64,000 nucleotides of DNA, taken from contig JADQBG010000009.1 in NCBI GenBank assembly GCA_016278725.1, positions 186,001 to 250,000 of the forward strand, given 5' to 3'. A model generated the notes under the pieces. That model did not search any database, had not been told where the DNA came from, and saw nothing but the letters and a program-made list of their open reading frames with translations. Every line of letters starts with the position of its first letter. Position 1 is the first letter of the stretch. The DNA is from Actinomycetota bacterium (GTDB taxonomy: Bacteria; Actinomycetota; Thermoleophilia; RBG-16-64-13). Positions 26,714 to 34,732 of this stretch are shown here, piece by piece. Both the position numbers and the translations under genes were made by a program.

Positions 26714-27778
26714 CTACTCGCGCTCAGCTGCCTCGAGCTTTGGCATCAAGCGGCGCTCGAGGATGTGCTCCGCTTGTTCCCGACCCCGCAAGGGATAGTC
26801 ATAGAGGTCGAGGTAGAGCTGCACGTCCGAAACGACCGGAAGACCAGCCGCCTCCCGCCTGTCGAAGAACGCGGAGACGCGGTAGTAGGGCACGCTCAAG
26901 CGAAGGTTGGCACCCCGCTCAACCTCGCGGGCCTCGAGTTGGCTTGCCAGCATCACTGCTGCCTCCGTGTTCTTCACGTAGACGTCGACGACGTCGAAGT
27001 CGGCGTAGGGCGCGACCAGACTGGCTCCGGCCTGCAGGGTGAGGGCATACTCCTCCCCGAGCGAGGCTTCGCGCATTGCGTCGATAATCGCCCGCGCATG
27101 GGCCACCGGCACGAAGTAAGCTCTTCTCTCGATCCAGTGCTTGCGGTAGGCACTCACCCAGTCCTGCAAGAGCTCCCGTGTGTTCTGCAGTGCGAGGCCT
27201 TCCTCGCACCGGGCGACGTAGCGGCGCTCCTCAAGTTCCTGCACTACCTTGGACACGTAGCCGGGGCTCAGGCCTACTTGCTCGGCGATGGCGCGCACAC
27301 CTCGTCCCGGCCCCGAAGCAATTAGGGCGCGAAGCACGAGCGAAGCTTTGTCCGAGAACGGACTTCGCGCGCGTCGGCGCTCTGAGAAAGGATTCGGGAA
27401 GCCGCGGCGATCAATGTGAACGGCATCGGAGACTATCCAGGCGTTACCGGCGAAATCGAAGAAGGGCACCCCGCTCTCGCGCAGAAGCTCCTGCCGAGCC
27501 GGGCTGAGGAATGGGGAAGCGAGGATCCAGATGCGGCTGCGATCCTCGTCTTGGCGCCGGAGGATAAGCTCCGCAGCCTCTTTCAGTCTCGCCTCGCTGC
27601 CTAACTTCTTGAACTCGACAAGGAGGTTGAGATTCTCATTGCCAAGGCTCACCCACGCCTCGCAGTCAGGCCGCCCTGCTCCAGCCGCCTCGCATTGGCG
27701 GACGTCGACGGCGCTACGAGGAAATAGCTGCTCTAGGGCCGCTTGGAGGCGCTCTCTGTCAGGCCGGCCTTCTTCCAC
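26714..27778 (-). CDS. AbiEi-like antitoxin / transcriptional regulator
   Basis: The 354-residue protein has an N-terminal nuclease-like or beta domain (LNLLVEFKKLG). A winged helix-turn-helix follows (GVRAIAEQVGLSPGYVSKVV), then a C-terminal domain as in type IV AbiEi antitoxins. It lies directly upstream of the nucleotidyltransferase with no gap. The palindromic GTTTCCCA/TGGGAAAC boxes 20-55 bp upstream of its start match the negative autoregulation described for AbiEi. Confidence 0.72.
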   Translation of the reverse strand: MEEGRPDRERLQAALEQLFPRSAVDVRQCEAAGAGRPDCEAWVSLGNENLNLLVEFKKLGSEARLKEAAELILRRQDEDRSRIWILASPFLSPARQELLRESGVPFFDFAGNAWIVSDAVHIDRRGFPNPFSERRRARSPFSDKASLVLRALIASGPGRGVRAIAEQVGLSPGYVSKVVQELEERRYVARCEEGLALQNTRELLQDWVSAYRKHWIERRAYFVPVAHARAIIDAMREASLGEEYALTLQAGASLVAPYADFDVVDVYVKNTEAAVMLASQLEAREVERGANLRLSVPYYRVSAFFDRREAAGLPVVSDVQLYLDLYDYPLRGREQAEHILERRLMPKLEAAERE

Positions 27779-27797
27779 TGTTTCCTCTAGACGCTAC

Positions 27798-27833
27798 GTT
27801 TCCCAACTGGGAAACATCTTACATCTGGGAAAC
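27798..27833. promoter_or_regulatory. operator array of the AbiE-like operon
   Basis: GTTTCCCAACTGGGAAAC (27798-27815) is a perfect 8+8 palindrome with a 2-bp centre. A third half-site TGGGAAAC lies at 27826-27833. All are just upstream of the AbiEi-like start. Confidence 0.6.
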
Positions 27834-28181
27834 ACAAAAAGCCACAGAGAACTTTCGGCCAGCGTAGGCTCGCGCGGACTGGGCGCGTTGGCGCCCGACG
27901 CGGCTGCATTCCTCCCCAGCTGCCTGCACCCCCCAGAGCTCGTCAATGGCATCACCCGGCAGCTGCTTTGGCTCAGGCGGTGTGTGCGAATAGGACGGTT
28001 TTGTGGCGCCTCTATTTTCCCTATCTGCTCGGTGGCGTCGGTCAGGGAGAGGTTGAAGAGGAGGGCAGATCCGGGGCCTTCGGAGCGCAAGCTGATACTG
28101 GGGCTCTGACCGAGGTGGAACGCCCAGATCCTCGGTGATGTCACGCTCGCAGGAAGAGGATACAGATCCTTACCAGTCACC

Positions 28182-28214
28182 GCGGCGGGCCTTCGGGTTC
28201 GCCGCCTTCTTTCG
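28182..28214 (+). terminator. intrinsic terminator with TTCG tetraloop
   Basis: GCGGCGGGCC and GGTTCGCCGC form a 10-bp stem (two G-U pairs) closed by TTCG and followed by CTTCTTTCG. No coding gene is visible upstream on this strand. Confidence 0.6.
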
Positions 28215-28359
28215 TCATTCTGTATATCGAAAGCAGCGCCGTGCTTTCGCTGCTCCCATTCCTCCTAAAGCCCGACGTCGTCTGCCGTATGACGGAATAG
28301 ACTCCGGCCCACTTTCCCCCTTCATAGCCTAGGATCAGGAGCCGGAGCCCAAAAGTATT

Positions 28360-28397
28360 CGCTGGGTTAAGAGGGAGTTACCCTGAAAGTACCAGCG
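28360..28397. other. possible structured RNA hairpin
   Basis: CGCTGG and CCAGCG pair at the base, with an internal loop and an upper AGGG/CCCT stem (28372-28375 and 28381-28384). It resembles a small folded RNA element; I match it to no known family. Confidence 0.3.
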
Positions 28398-28458
28398 GGT
28401 GAAGCGCGACTCCCTTCGAGTGGCGGGAAGGAGGTCGGCTCAACGGGTGCGGCGTTTC

Positions 28459-28713
28459 CTAGGCTCCCAGAAACCCTCGGGGTGCCCGGAAAGACCGGTC
28501 AAAGGCCTGGCGACAGGCGGTGTCGGTTGCCGCCGCGCCGGTACACGTTTGAGCGGTGATGGCGTCCGCACGGCTGAGGAAACCGCGGGGAGTCGAGAAG
28601 GTCTCCGGCATCAGCTGCTCTACTTTCTCATCAGTGATCAGGCGGAGTTCCACTCGGACTGGAAGTCGGGTCGCACCGTCGATACCGCGCAGTTGGAATG
28701 CTTGCTCTGCCAT
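28459..28713 (-). CDS. small unknown protein
   Basis: An ATG at 28713 follows a strong ribosome site (AAAGGAG, 6-7 nt spacing). The 84-residue product begins MAEQAFQLRGIDGATRLPVR. It carries the tetrapeptide-based motif PRGFL twice (STPRGFLSRAD and the extreme C-terminus RAPRGFLGA), on either side of a Cys/Thr/Ala segment (QTCTGAAATDTAC). I recognise no family. The good translation signal favours a real gene; the opposite-strand frame at 28399-28728 has none. Confidence 0.45.
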   Translation of the reverse strand: MAEQAFQLRGIDGATRLPVRVELRLITDEKVEQLMPETFSTPRGFLSRADAITAQTCTGAAATDTACRQAFDRSFRAPRGFLGA

Positions 28714-28749
28714 GTTCGTCTCCTTTAACGTTACCTCGGCGCCGAGGAA

Positions 28750-29069
28750 CACCCGGCGCCTACATCGGTTCCATCATCGCGAGCCTTCCTTCAGTCCTAG
28801 TGAAGCGTGTATCAAGATTGTGTAAGTACCGGTGCTGATAATAGATGGCTTAGAAAACGCGCTTTGTTTGGCTGGTTCGCGCGCACCTGCACGGTGCCCA
28901 AAACCGGTAGCCGACCCTTACAGATGCTTCACACTGGCAAGGTAGTCTCATGGTGTCGTGAGAACACGGCGAGGTAACCCACCTCGGGTGGAGAGCGAAG
29001 AACGACTGTCTATCCTCAACTCCCTGGCTGAGATGAAACCAACCCCGCACCTGCACCCGGAGGTCTCCC
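28750..29069. other. intergenic, no gene seen
   Basis: About 320 bp between the small unknown gene and the ParB remnant. It is AT-richer than its surroundings around 28800-28950. I see no gene or repeat that I can support. Confidence 0.4.
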
Positions 29070-29218
29070 TTGCCCACCATCGAGCTCGTCCCCTTGGAGC
29101 ACCTCGATCCCGCCCCTATAACCCCCGCAAGATCTCAGAGCAGCAGCTGGACACCCTCGCGCGTTCCATGCGGGAGTTCGGCGTCGTCGATCCGGTCATC
29201 GCAGACGATGGTTGTGCC
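29070..29218 (+). pseudogene. ParB N-terminal domain remnant, frameshifted and truncated
   Basis: A TTG start 7 nt after GGAGGT opens MPTIELVPLEHLDPAP. The sequence then continues one frame over as YNPRKISEQQLDTLARSMRE and FGVVDPVIADDG, the start of a ParB-like nuclease/partition domain. A single-base deletion near 29116 explains the shift. The homology then stops, before the GHxR motif, where the convergent nitroreductase gene begins. Such domains come from plasmids, phages and integrative elements. Confidence 0.7.
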
Positions 29219-29226
29219 TCAAACGG

Positions 29227-30021
29227 CTACGAGCGCCAGGCGATCCGCGCCGGTTCCCGGGGAGGCACCCGCCGGTAGTGGTAGAGCGGCGACCCGAGCA
29301 TGAGGGCACCGTAGGTCTGGTGGCCCTCCGGCAAATCCAGCAGCTCCTTCACCGGTTCGTGGGCACCGGCCGCCGCCATGAAGTAACCGGCCCAGCAAGC
29401 ACCGAGTCCCATGCCATGCGCCGCCAGTTCCACCGTGGTCAAGGCGATGACGCAGTCTGCAGCCGGACGGAAGCCCTCCGCCGCAGCGTGGGCCACGAGG
29501 AGGTGCGGAGCTCCGCGCAGGATCGGGTCCTGGCCCTTGTCCCAGGCAGCCACGAGGGCGTTTATCCCGAACTCGCCGCGGAACCAGTCGGCGACCAGAG
29601 AGGCGGCCGTGCGCACCTTGTCCCGCCCGTCGATTACGGTCCAATGGACCGGCTGCTTATTGCTGGCGGTGGGAGCCCAGCGGGCCAGGTCGAGCAGGTC
29701 TGCGATGGTGTCCCGCGGCACCGGCTCTTTGCGGTAGCTGCGCACCGAGCGCCGACCGGTCACCAATCCGGCGACGGCCCCGGGTCCGGGGGCCGGCCCG
29801 GTGTAGACGGGCGGACATTCGCCCGGCGCGACGCCCTCGAGCGTCAGAGCCCCATGTGGGCAGACGGCGAGGCAGTGGCCGCACGATATGCACGCTCCGA
29901 CATCCGCTGCTGCCAGCAGCGGATAGCCTTCGCCGTCCTCCTTGATGATGCGCGCTGGGCACTCAGCCATGCAGATGCCGTCTCGCGCGCACAGTTCGCG
30001 GTCTATCGCGATGTGGTCCAT
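29227..30021 (-). CDS. ferredoxin-nitroreductase fusion
   Basis: The 264-residue protein starts with a two-cluster ferredoxin domain (C11, C17, C21, then C44, C47, C50, C54). An FMN nitroreductase domain follows (TGRRSVRSYRKEPVPRDTI, WAPTASNKQPVHWTVIDG, MGLGACWAGYF). The fusion lets electrons pass directly from the clusters to FMN; the substrate is unknown. Its length is normal for the fused family. Confidence 0.88.
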   Translation of the reverse strand: MDHIAIDRELCARDGICMAECPARIIKEDGEGYPLLAAADVGACISCGHCLAVCPHGALTLEGVAPGECPPVYTGPAPGPGAVAGLVTGRRSVRSYRKEPVPRDTIADLLDLARWAPTASNKQPVHWTVIDGRDKVRTAASLVADWFRGEFGINALVAAWDKGQDPILRGAPHLLVAHAAAEGFRPAADCVIALTTVELAAHGMGLGACWAGYFMAAAGAHEPVKELLDLPEGHQTYGALMLGSPLYHYRRVPPREPARIAWRS

Positions 30022-30130
30022 AACTCGGTCACTTCTCCCCTCTGCGTGAACATGCTGCTGTTACTGGTCTTGCTCGTTCCGCGGTTGCCCGTAAGTCGCA
30101 ACGTGGGGTTGATGCCATCTTTGGCTTCAC

Positions 30131-30301
30131 AGTCTTAATCTTCAGGTTGGAACGCTGAACGCCGCCTATGTAACCTTTGGCCTCCACCCGGTGTTCGCAA
30201 TCCTTTTTGCTCGCAGGAAATGGTACATCTCGGCTGCGGTCGTCCTCGTGCTTCCGTTGATTACCTCCTGGCTGCTGGTGGCTTTCGTCTTGCAGGATTG
30301 A
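30131..30301 (+). pseudogene. fragment of a membrane protein
   Basis: A 56-codon frame reads NAAYVTFGLHPVFAILFARR, then KWYISAAVVLVLPLITSWLL and VAFVLQD. This is a hydrophobic, protein-like sequence ending in TGA. No convincing start codon or ribosome site precedes it. It is either the C-terminal remnant of a larger membrane protein or a small protein with an unusual start. Confidence 0.35.
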
Positions 30302-30738
30302 TCAGCCGAAAGAGAGAGGCCGTCGTCGATCGATGGGAGGGCTTGGGCGGAGGTGCCCGATCAGCCTTCGAAAGGCGCTGGAAAGTTCGAAAGGTTCCCC
30401 CAACGCCCGCTTTCTAGGGACAACAAAGTGCGGAGTTAGCCTCTGAACGCGCCTTCGACCGCAAGGGGAGCCACCCTGACCTATTGATGCGAAACCTAGA
30501 GATCCCTTCCGACTTCTGTGGCGGGCGGACCTTCGGGCCCGCCCGCCCCTTTTTGTCGTTCTGAGGCAAGGCTCTTCGCCGGCGTGGGATCTTGAGGCGA
30601 TTGGAGGTATCCGCCGATTCCCCTGGGGTCTATTCTTTTGCCCGGTCGGCGGCCGGCGCGACGTGTCCTTTCGTCATCTATTGGGGATCAAGGAAACTGT
30701 CGGTTGACGCGATAGTAGATTGTATGGTGAAGTAAACC
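30302..30738. other. intergenic stretch with terminator, no gene seen
   Basis: About 435 bp without a supported gene. It holds the strong terminator at 30520-30554. A TTGACG box at 30704-30709 may belong to the promoter of the next gene. Confidence 0.4.
30520..30554 (+). terminator. strong intrinsic terminator
   Basis: GGCGGGCGG and CCGCCCGCC form a perfect 9-bp GC stem, followed by CC and TTTTT. The sequence after it (GTCGTTCTG) resembles that after the 28182 terminator (GTCATTCTG). Confidence 0.7.
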
Positions 30739-30774
30739 GTGGGAACGGAGAAGCAAAAGAGAGGAGGGGGGCCA

Positions 30775-31023
30775 GTGCAAGTCATGCCGGAAACCCTCAG
30801 TGAAGAGATTCGGACCTTCAAGCAAGAACACTCCCACCTGATGGCTACCGCGCGGGGCAAGTGGGCTCTCGTGCACGACTCTTCGGTCCTCGGTGTCTTC
30901 GACTCGCAGATGCAGGCTATTGAAGCTGGCTACGCCCAACTGGGTAACGTTCCATTCCTCGTTCGACAGGTTTGCCGCGCTAGGCGAATCCACGAGATGG
31001 TGTCTTTCGGCCTGGTCGAGTAA
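30775..31023 (+). CDS. DUF5678-like protein
   Basis: The 82-residue protein contains ARGKWALVHDSSVLGVFDSQ, then MQAIEAGYAQLGNVPFLVRQ. This is the pattern of DUF5678 proteins, often found just before retropepsin-like genes. GAGGAGG (30761-30767) sets the GTG at 30775 as start; a GTG at 30739 has no site. The next gene follows without any gap. The function of the family is unknown. Confidence 0.65.
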   Translation: MQVMPETLSEEIRTFKQEHSHLMATARGKWALVHDSSVLGVFDSQMQAIEAGYAQLGNVPFLVRQVCRARRIHEMVSFGLVE

Positions 31024-31464
31024 TTGCCTCGAGTCCATCGCGAGGATCACGGCCTGGCTGCGGTTGGGCCAGTTGTGGACATCCTCGTGTCTCCGCCCGC
31101 AGCCCTTCGCTCCTCACCGAAAGTCCAAGCTGCGGGCTTGCCCTTCAAGGCCGTGATCGATACCGGCGCCGAGTTGTCGTTACTTCAGGAAGGCATTCCC
31201 GAGAGGCTCGGACTACATCCCGTGGGAAGCGGGCTCATACGTGGGGTGGGCGCTGGCCGGGCGACCGAAAAAAGGCAGTACTTGGTGCACCTGGCTATTC
31301 TCAGCGAAGAGGAACTGCTCCCCGTCTATGAAACCGAATTGACGGTCTTCACTGCTACTCTTGGTGGGCGGGAATATCAAGCGCTGATAGGTCGGGACAT
31401 ACTCCGGGACGCTACCTTCGTCTATCTTGGGAGGTCTTGCCGTTTCTCCCTTCGCTTTCCGTAG
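31024..31464 (+). CDS. retropepsin-like aspartic protease
   Basis: The 146-residue protein has the single-lobe aspartyl protease motif AVIDTGAELSLLQE, a flap-like glycine region (GLIRGVGAGRATEKRQY) and the closing IGRDILRDATFVYLG. As in retroviral proteases it would act as a dimer with one Asp from each chain. It starts at a TTG directly after the stop of the DUF5678-like gene, so both form one unit. The natural substrate in bacteria is unknown. Confidence 0.78.
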   Translation: MPRVHREDHGLAAVGPVVDILVSPPAALRSSPKVQAAGLPFKAVIDTGAELSLLQEGIPERLGLHPVGSGLIRGVGAGRATEKRQYLVHLAILSEEELLPVYETELTVFTATLGGREYQALIGRDILRDATFVYLGRSCRFSLRFP

Positions 31465-31788
31465 CCGACGCCGCTCCCGGCCAATTCGTCGATGTGGGCC
31501 GTTGGCTTTTCCTGAGTGCTGCGCCCCACGGAGTAGGCGTCGAAGGTTCCAGTCGAATAGCCGAGTCCTTGCTCAGATCTCTAAGATGGAACGCTTCCGA
31601 CCTCACGCCGGCCCACCCGCATCGAGGGCTGGGGGAATTCATTAGTTCTGCTTCAGGACTCGCTCCACGGCGTCAGTCACACCTCGCACCATTCCACGCT
31701 CCATCAAGCGGCCTGCGGGACCTTTCGTTCTGCGGTTCGTAGCCTCGAATTCTTTTGGTGCAACGATAATAGAGCTTACTGCGACTAT
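31465..31788. other. intergenic, no gene seen
   Basis: About 325 bp. Short open frames exist on both strands but lack ribosome sites and protein-like sequence. A possible -10 box GATAAT (31765-31770) serves the next gene. Confidence 0.4.
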
Positions 31789-32520
31789 GTGGCCCGCTAC
31801 CAGCGGCCGAGAGCCGTGGAGGAGAGGAGGAAGGCCGAGGCCCTCTCGGCCGACTGGAACGAGTTCGTGATCCAGTTGCTCCAGCTCTACATCGCCTTCG
31901 TGTACGACATCATCGAGCTAGGACAGCGGAGGGCAATCAACGAGATGCTCTCCGCGTGTCGTGCCGGTGACGGCGAGGCGCTCCGCCGCCGAATCCTCGA
32001 CTACCTGGAGCAGACTGAGTTCTCCGAAGCCCTCGAGGAGATGCTCGACGATGAGCGGGCAGGCATCGGGATGGTCGATGGGCTGATGGAGGAGGTGGTG
32101 AGTCCGAACGAAGCAGTCCGACTCAGAGGGCCTGTCGCTCGGGCACTCGAAACCTACCCCGATCATCCCGGCCTCCTGCTTCTTCGGGCGCTTACTGAGG
32201 CGCTCGCCCGCGACACGGACGAGCTCACGGTAACCCAGAACTTCGGGGCATATCTCGAGAACGCTCGCGGAGCGTACGGCCTTCCTCCGGAACTGGTGAC
32301 TCGAGGAGTGGCCTCAGCCCTACGCTACGTGAGCAGGAAGGATGAGGACCTGGCCGAGTTGATCGAGCGCACCTTCCTGGAGCGCGGGGTGGATCGAGAC
32401 CAGGTCCGTTTCCTCATCGCTGACTGCGGGTTCGACTCGCTTCACCTGGCGCCGTGGGCGCTGCTTAACGAGACCGTGGACATGCTAGACGACCGTCAGA
32501 CCGTCACCCTTAACGGATAG
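31789..32520 (+). CDS. unknown helical protein upstream of type I RM operon
   Basis: The 243-residue, mainly helical and acidic protein starts at a GTG about 19 bp after a GATAAT box. Visible features are a basic N-terminus, a hydrophobic stretch FVIQLLQLYIAFVYDIIELG (about 25-45), and Leu-rich acidic helices including YPDHPGLLLLRALTEALARD. The frame is open upstream but without a start codon. It precedes a coiled-coil/membrane protein by 8 bp, so the two should be co-transcribed. I recognise no family. Confidence 0.6.
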   Translation: MARYQRPRAVEERRKAEALSADWNEFVIQLLQLYIAFVYDIIELGQRRAINEMLSACRAGDGEALRRRILDYLEQTEFSEALEEMLDDERAGIGMVDGLMEEVVSPNEAVRLRGPVARALETYPDHPGLLLLRALTEALARDTDELTVTQNFGAYLENARGAYGLPPELVTRGVASALRYVSRKDEDLAELIERTFLERGVDRDQVRFLIADCGFDSLHLAPWALLNETVDMLDDRQTVTLNG

Positions 32521-32528
32521 GAGTCCGT

Positions 32529-33074
32529 ATGCCCGAGACCGATGTCAACACAGAGGACGGCAAGACCCAGCGCTATCTGGATGCCGAAGACGCGGCCCGA
32601 CGACTCGCGACGAGTCTGACTCAGCTCGATGAGGAAACAGCTCGATACGACGCCGCGGCTACTAATCTGACTGAGGCCGCTGACGCCACCAAGGCCCTCA
32701 CGTCAGCAGTGGCGGAAGTAGGGAGCGCGGCACTCGAGTCTGTCCAAGTGGTGGCGTCGGTGGGAGGACCCGAGATCGTGGCGCAGGTGGAGGCCCACGG
32801 TGCCACCCTGTCTTCGATCGAATCGCGACTGGAATCGGTGGGAAACCGGGCCGAGAAGATCGAGCGTGACGTCAGGCAAGCCGATGAGCGGGTCGGCTCG
32901 ATCGAGCCAAGGCTCGAGTCTCTGGAGAAGCTGGCGGCAGACACAGATCTTGGCGTCAAGCAGGCCAATGACAGGGCGCTCGAGCTTGCCGGGAGGGTGA
33001 ACCTCGTTCTCTACGTCTCCGTGGCAGCAGTGGTCACAGGAATCGCATCGATGCTGGTGAGCCTCCTCCAATGA
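32529..33074 (+). CDS. coiled-coil protein with C-terminal membrane anchor
   Basis: The 181-residue protein is one long predicted coiled coil (about residues 18-150, repeated SRLES/PRLES and Ala/Glu/Asp heptads). A single C-terminal transmembrane helix follows (about 157-178, LVLYVSVAAVVTGIASMLVS). The topology is that of a tail-anchored coiled coil facing the cytosol. It lies 8 bp after the unknown helical gene and ahead of the type I restriction operon. No family is recognised. Confidence 0.65.
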   Translation: MPETDVNTEDGKTQRYLDAEDAARRLATSLTQLDEETARYDAAATNLTEAADATKALTSAVAEVGSAALESVQVVASVGGPEIVAQVEAHGATLSSIESRLESVGNRAEKIERDVRQADERVGSIEPRLESLEKLAADTDLGVKQANDRALELAGRVNLVLYVSVAAVVTGIASMLVSLLQ

Positions 33075-33232
33075 GGCGTTCGGATCGGTTGATCGACTGC
33101 GAGGGGCTGACGGCGCACCGTGCGTCGCGTGCGGCTGCTTAGGACAAGCTGTGTGCGCCCTTTCTGTCCGGACGAAGTAGTAAGGTAGTGGGCCGACGTA
33201 CCTTGACGACTCACTGCGGGGAAACTCCACCA

Positions 33233-34732
33233 ATGTCCGTAAGCTTGCAGCAACTCAAGTCGCATCTCTGGAACTGCGCCGAAATCTTGCGCGGCAGCGC
33301 GGTCGACCGCACCGACTGGAAGGCCTACATCCTCCCGCTGCTCTTCTTCAAGCGGATAAGCGACGTGTGGGACGAGGAGACCGCCGAGGCCGCGGAGCTC
33401 TACGGGGACGCTGACCCGGTCGACTTCCCTGAGGTGCACCGATTCGTGGTGCCTGATGGCTGTCACTGGCGCGATGTGCGGGAGACCCCGGCCGCTATTG
33501 GCACCGCGCTCTCCCGAGCGATGCGGGAGATCGAGCGGGCCAATCCTGACACCCTGTACCGCGTATTCGGCGCCGCTGACTGGGGCAACCGCCAGGTACT
33601 CACCGACGAGATTCTGAAGGACCTCATCGAGGGGCTTTCCCGCGTGAACCTGGGTAATCAGGCAGCCAGCTCCGACGTCCTGGGAGACGCTTATGAATAC
33701 CTGATTGGGAAGTTCGCCGACGTCTCCAAGCGCAAGAAGGCGGGCGAGTTTTACACTCCGCGGAGCGTGGTCCGGATGATGGTGGATATCCTTGACCCCC
33801 AAGAGGGCGATGCCATCTACGACCCGGCATGCGGCACCGGAGGCATGTTGCTGGGGGCGATAGAGCATATTGAGCGCTCAGGCGGCGATCCCCGCACCTT
33901 CTTCGGGCGTATCTACGGCCAAGAGAAGAACCTCACCACCTCCTCCATCGCCCGCATGAACCTGGTGCTCCACGGCATCGAGGACTTCCAGATCGTGCGG
34001 GAGGATACGCTTCGAAGTCCCGCCTTCACGGACTCAAGCACGGGAGGGCTGGCCACGTTCGACTGTGTTGTCGCGAACCCGCCCTTCTCCCTCAAAGAAT
34101 GGGGGCGCGAGGTGTGGGAGAACGACCCCTGGGGCCGCGCCGCGTTCGGCCTCCCGCCCGAGAGCTACGGTGACTACGCCTGGGTCCAGCACATGGTGGC
34201 TTCCATGGCCGCGCGCACCGGGCGCATGGCGGTCGTCCTTCCCCAGGGCGCCCTCTTCCGCAAGGCTGCGGAGGGCCGCATCCGCACCGCGCTTCTCAAG
34301 GAGGACCTGGTGGAGGCGGTGATCGGTCTTGCTCCCAACGTCTTCTACGGCACCGGTCTCGCCCCAGCTGTCATGGTACTCCGCCGGACCAAGCCGCCCG
34401 AGCGCCGGCGCAAGGTCCTGGTGGTGGATGCTTCCAGCCTGTACCGGAAGGGCAGGGCGCAGAACTTCCTGGAGCGGGAGCACGCCGAGCAGATCGTGGA
34501 GTGGGTGCGGGCGTTCGCCGGCGTCGAGGACCGGGCCAAGGTGGTCGCCCTCGAAGAGATCGAGGCAGAGGACTGGACGCTCAACATCTCCCGGTACGTG
34601 CTCCCACCGATCGACGAGGAGATCCCGCCGCTTCCCCTGGCCGTCGCCGAGTTCAAAGAGGCCCTGGCCGCGGCCCGCGAGGCGGAGGAGCATCTGCGCC
34701 AGGTGCTAGAAGAGGGGGGTTGGCTCTCCTGA
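33233..34732 (+). CDS. hsdM: type I restriction-modification DNA methyltransferase subunit M (first copy)
   Basis: The 499-residue N6-adenine methyltransferase has the HsdM helical N-terminal domain (LFFKRISDVWDEE), the SAM motif DPACGTGGM (197-205) and catalytic NPPF (282-285). I start it at the ATG at 33233 by homology; the longer GTG frame adds 15 unrelated residues. It methylates adenine in the recognition site set by HsdS. A second, different HsdM follows with a 1-nt overlap, an unusual arrangement. Confidence 0.93.
   Translation: MSVSLQQLKSHLWNCAEILRGSAVDRTDWKAYILPLLFFKRISDVWDEETAEAAELYGDADPVDFPEVHRFVVPDGCHWRDVRETPAAIGTALSRAMREIERANPDTLYRVFGAADWGNRQVLTDEILKDLIEGLSRVNLGNQAASSDVLGDAYEYLIGKFADVSKRKKAGEFYTPRSVVRMMVDILDPQEGDAIYDPACGTGGMLLGAIEHIERSGGDPRTFFGRIYGQEKNLTTSSIARMNLVLHGIEDFQIVREDTLRSPAFTDSSTGGLATFDCVVANPPFSLKEWGREVWENDPWGRAAFGLPPESYGDYAWVQHMVASMAARTGRMAVVLPQGALFRKAAEGRIRTALLKEDLVEAVIGLAPNVFYGTGLAPAVMVLRRTKPPERRRKVLVVDASSLYRKGRAQNFLEREHAEQIVEWVRAFAGVEDRAKVVALEEIEAEDWTLNISRYVLPPIDEEIPPLPLAVAEFKEALAAAREAEEHLRQVLEEGGWLS

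Larger units (their letters stand above)
27834..28458. other. gene-poor stretch with structured elements
   Basis: About 625 bp with no recognisable protein gene. Open frames on both strands lack ribosome sites and protein-like composition. It contains a strong terminator (28182-28214) and a conserved-looking hairpin (28360-28397), so an untranslated RNA is possible. Confidence 0.5.

Noticed and set aside
27794-28180. 128-codon minus-strand frame after the AbiE operator
   Set aside because: No ribosome site, composition unlike a protein, and the frame runs through the operator.
28399-28728. 109-codon plus-strand frame opposite the small PRGFL protein
   Set aside because: It lacks a ribosome site, while the minus-strand gene has a strong one.
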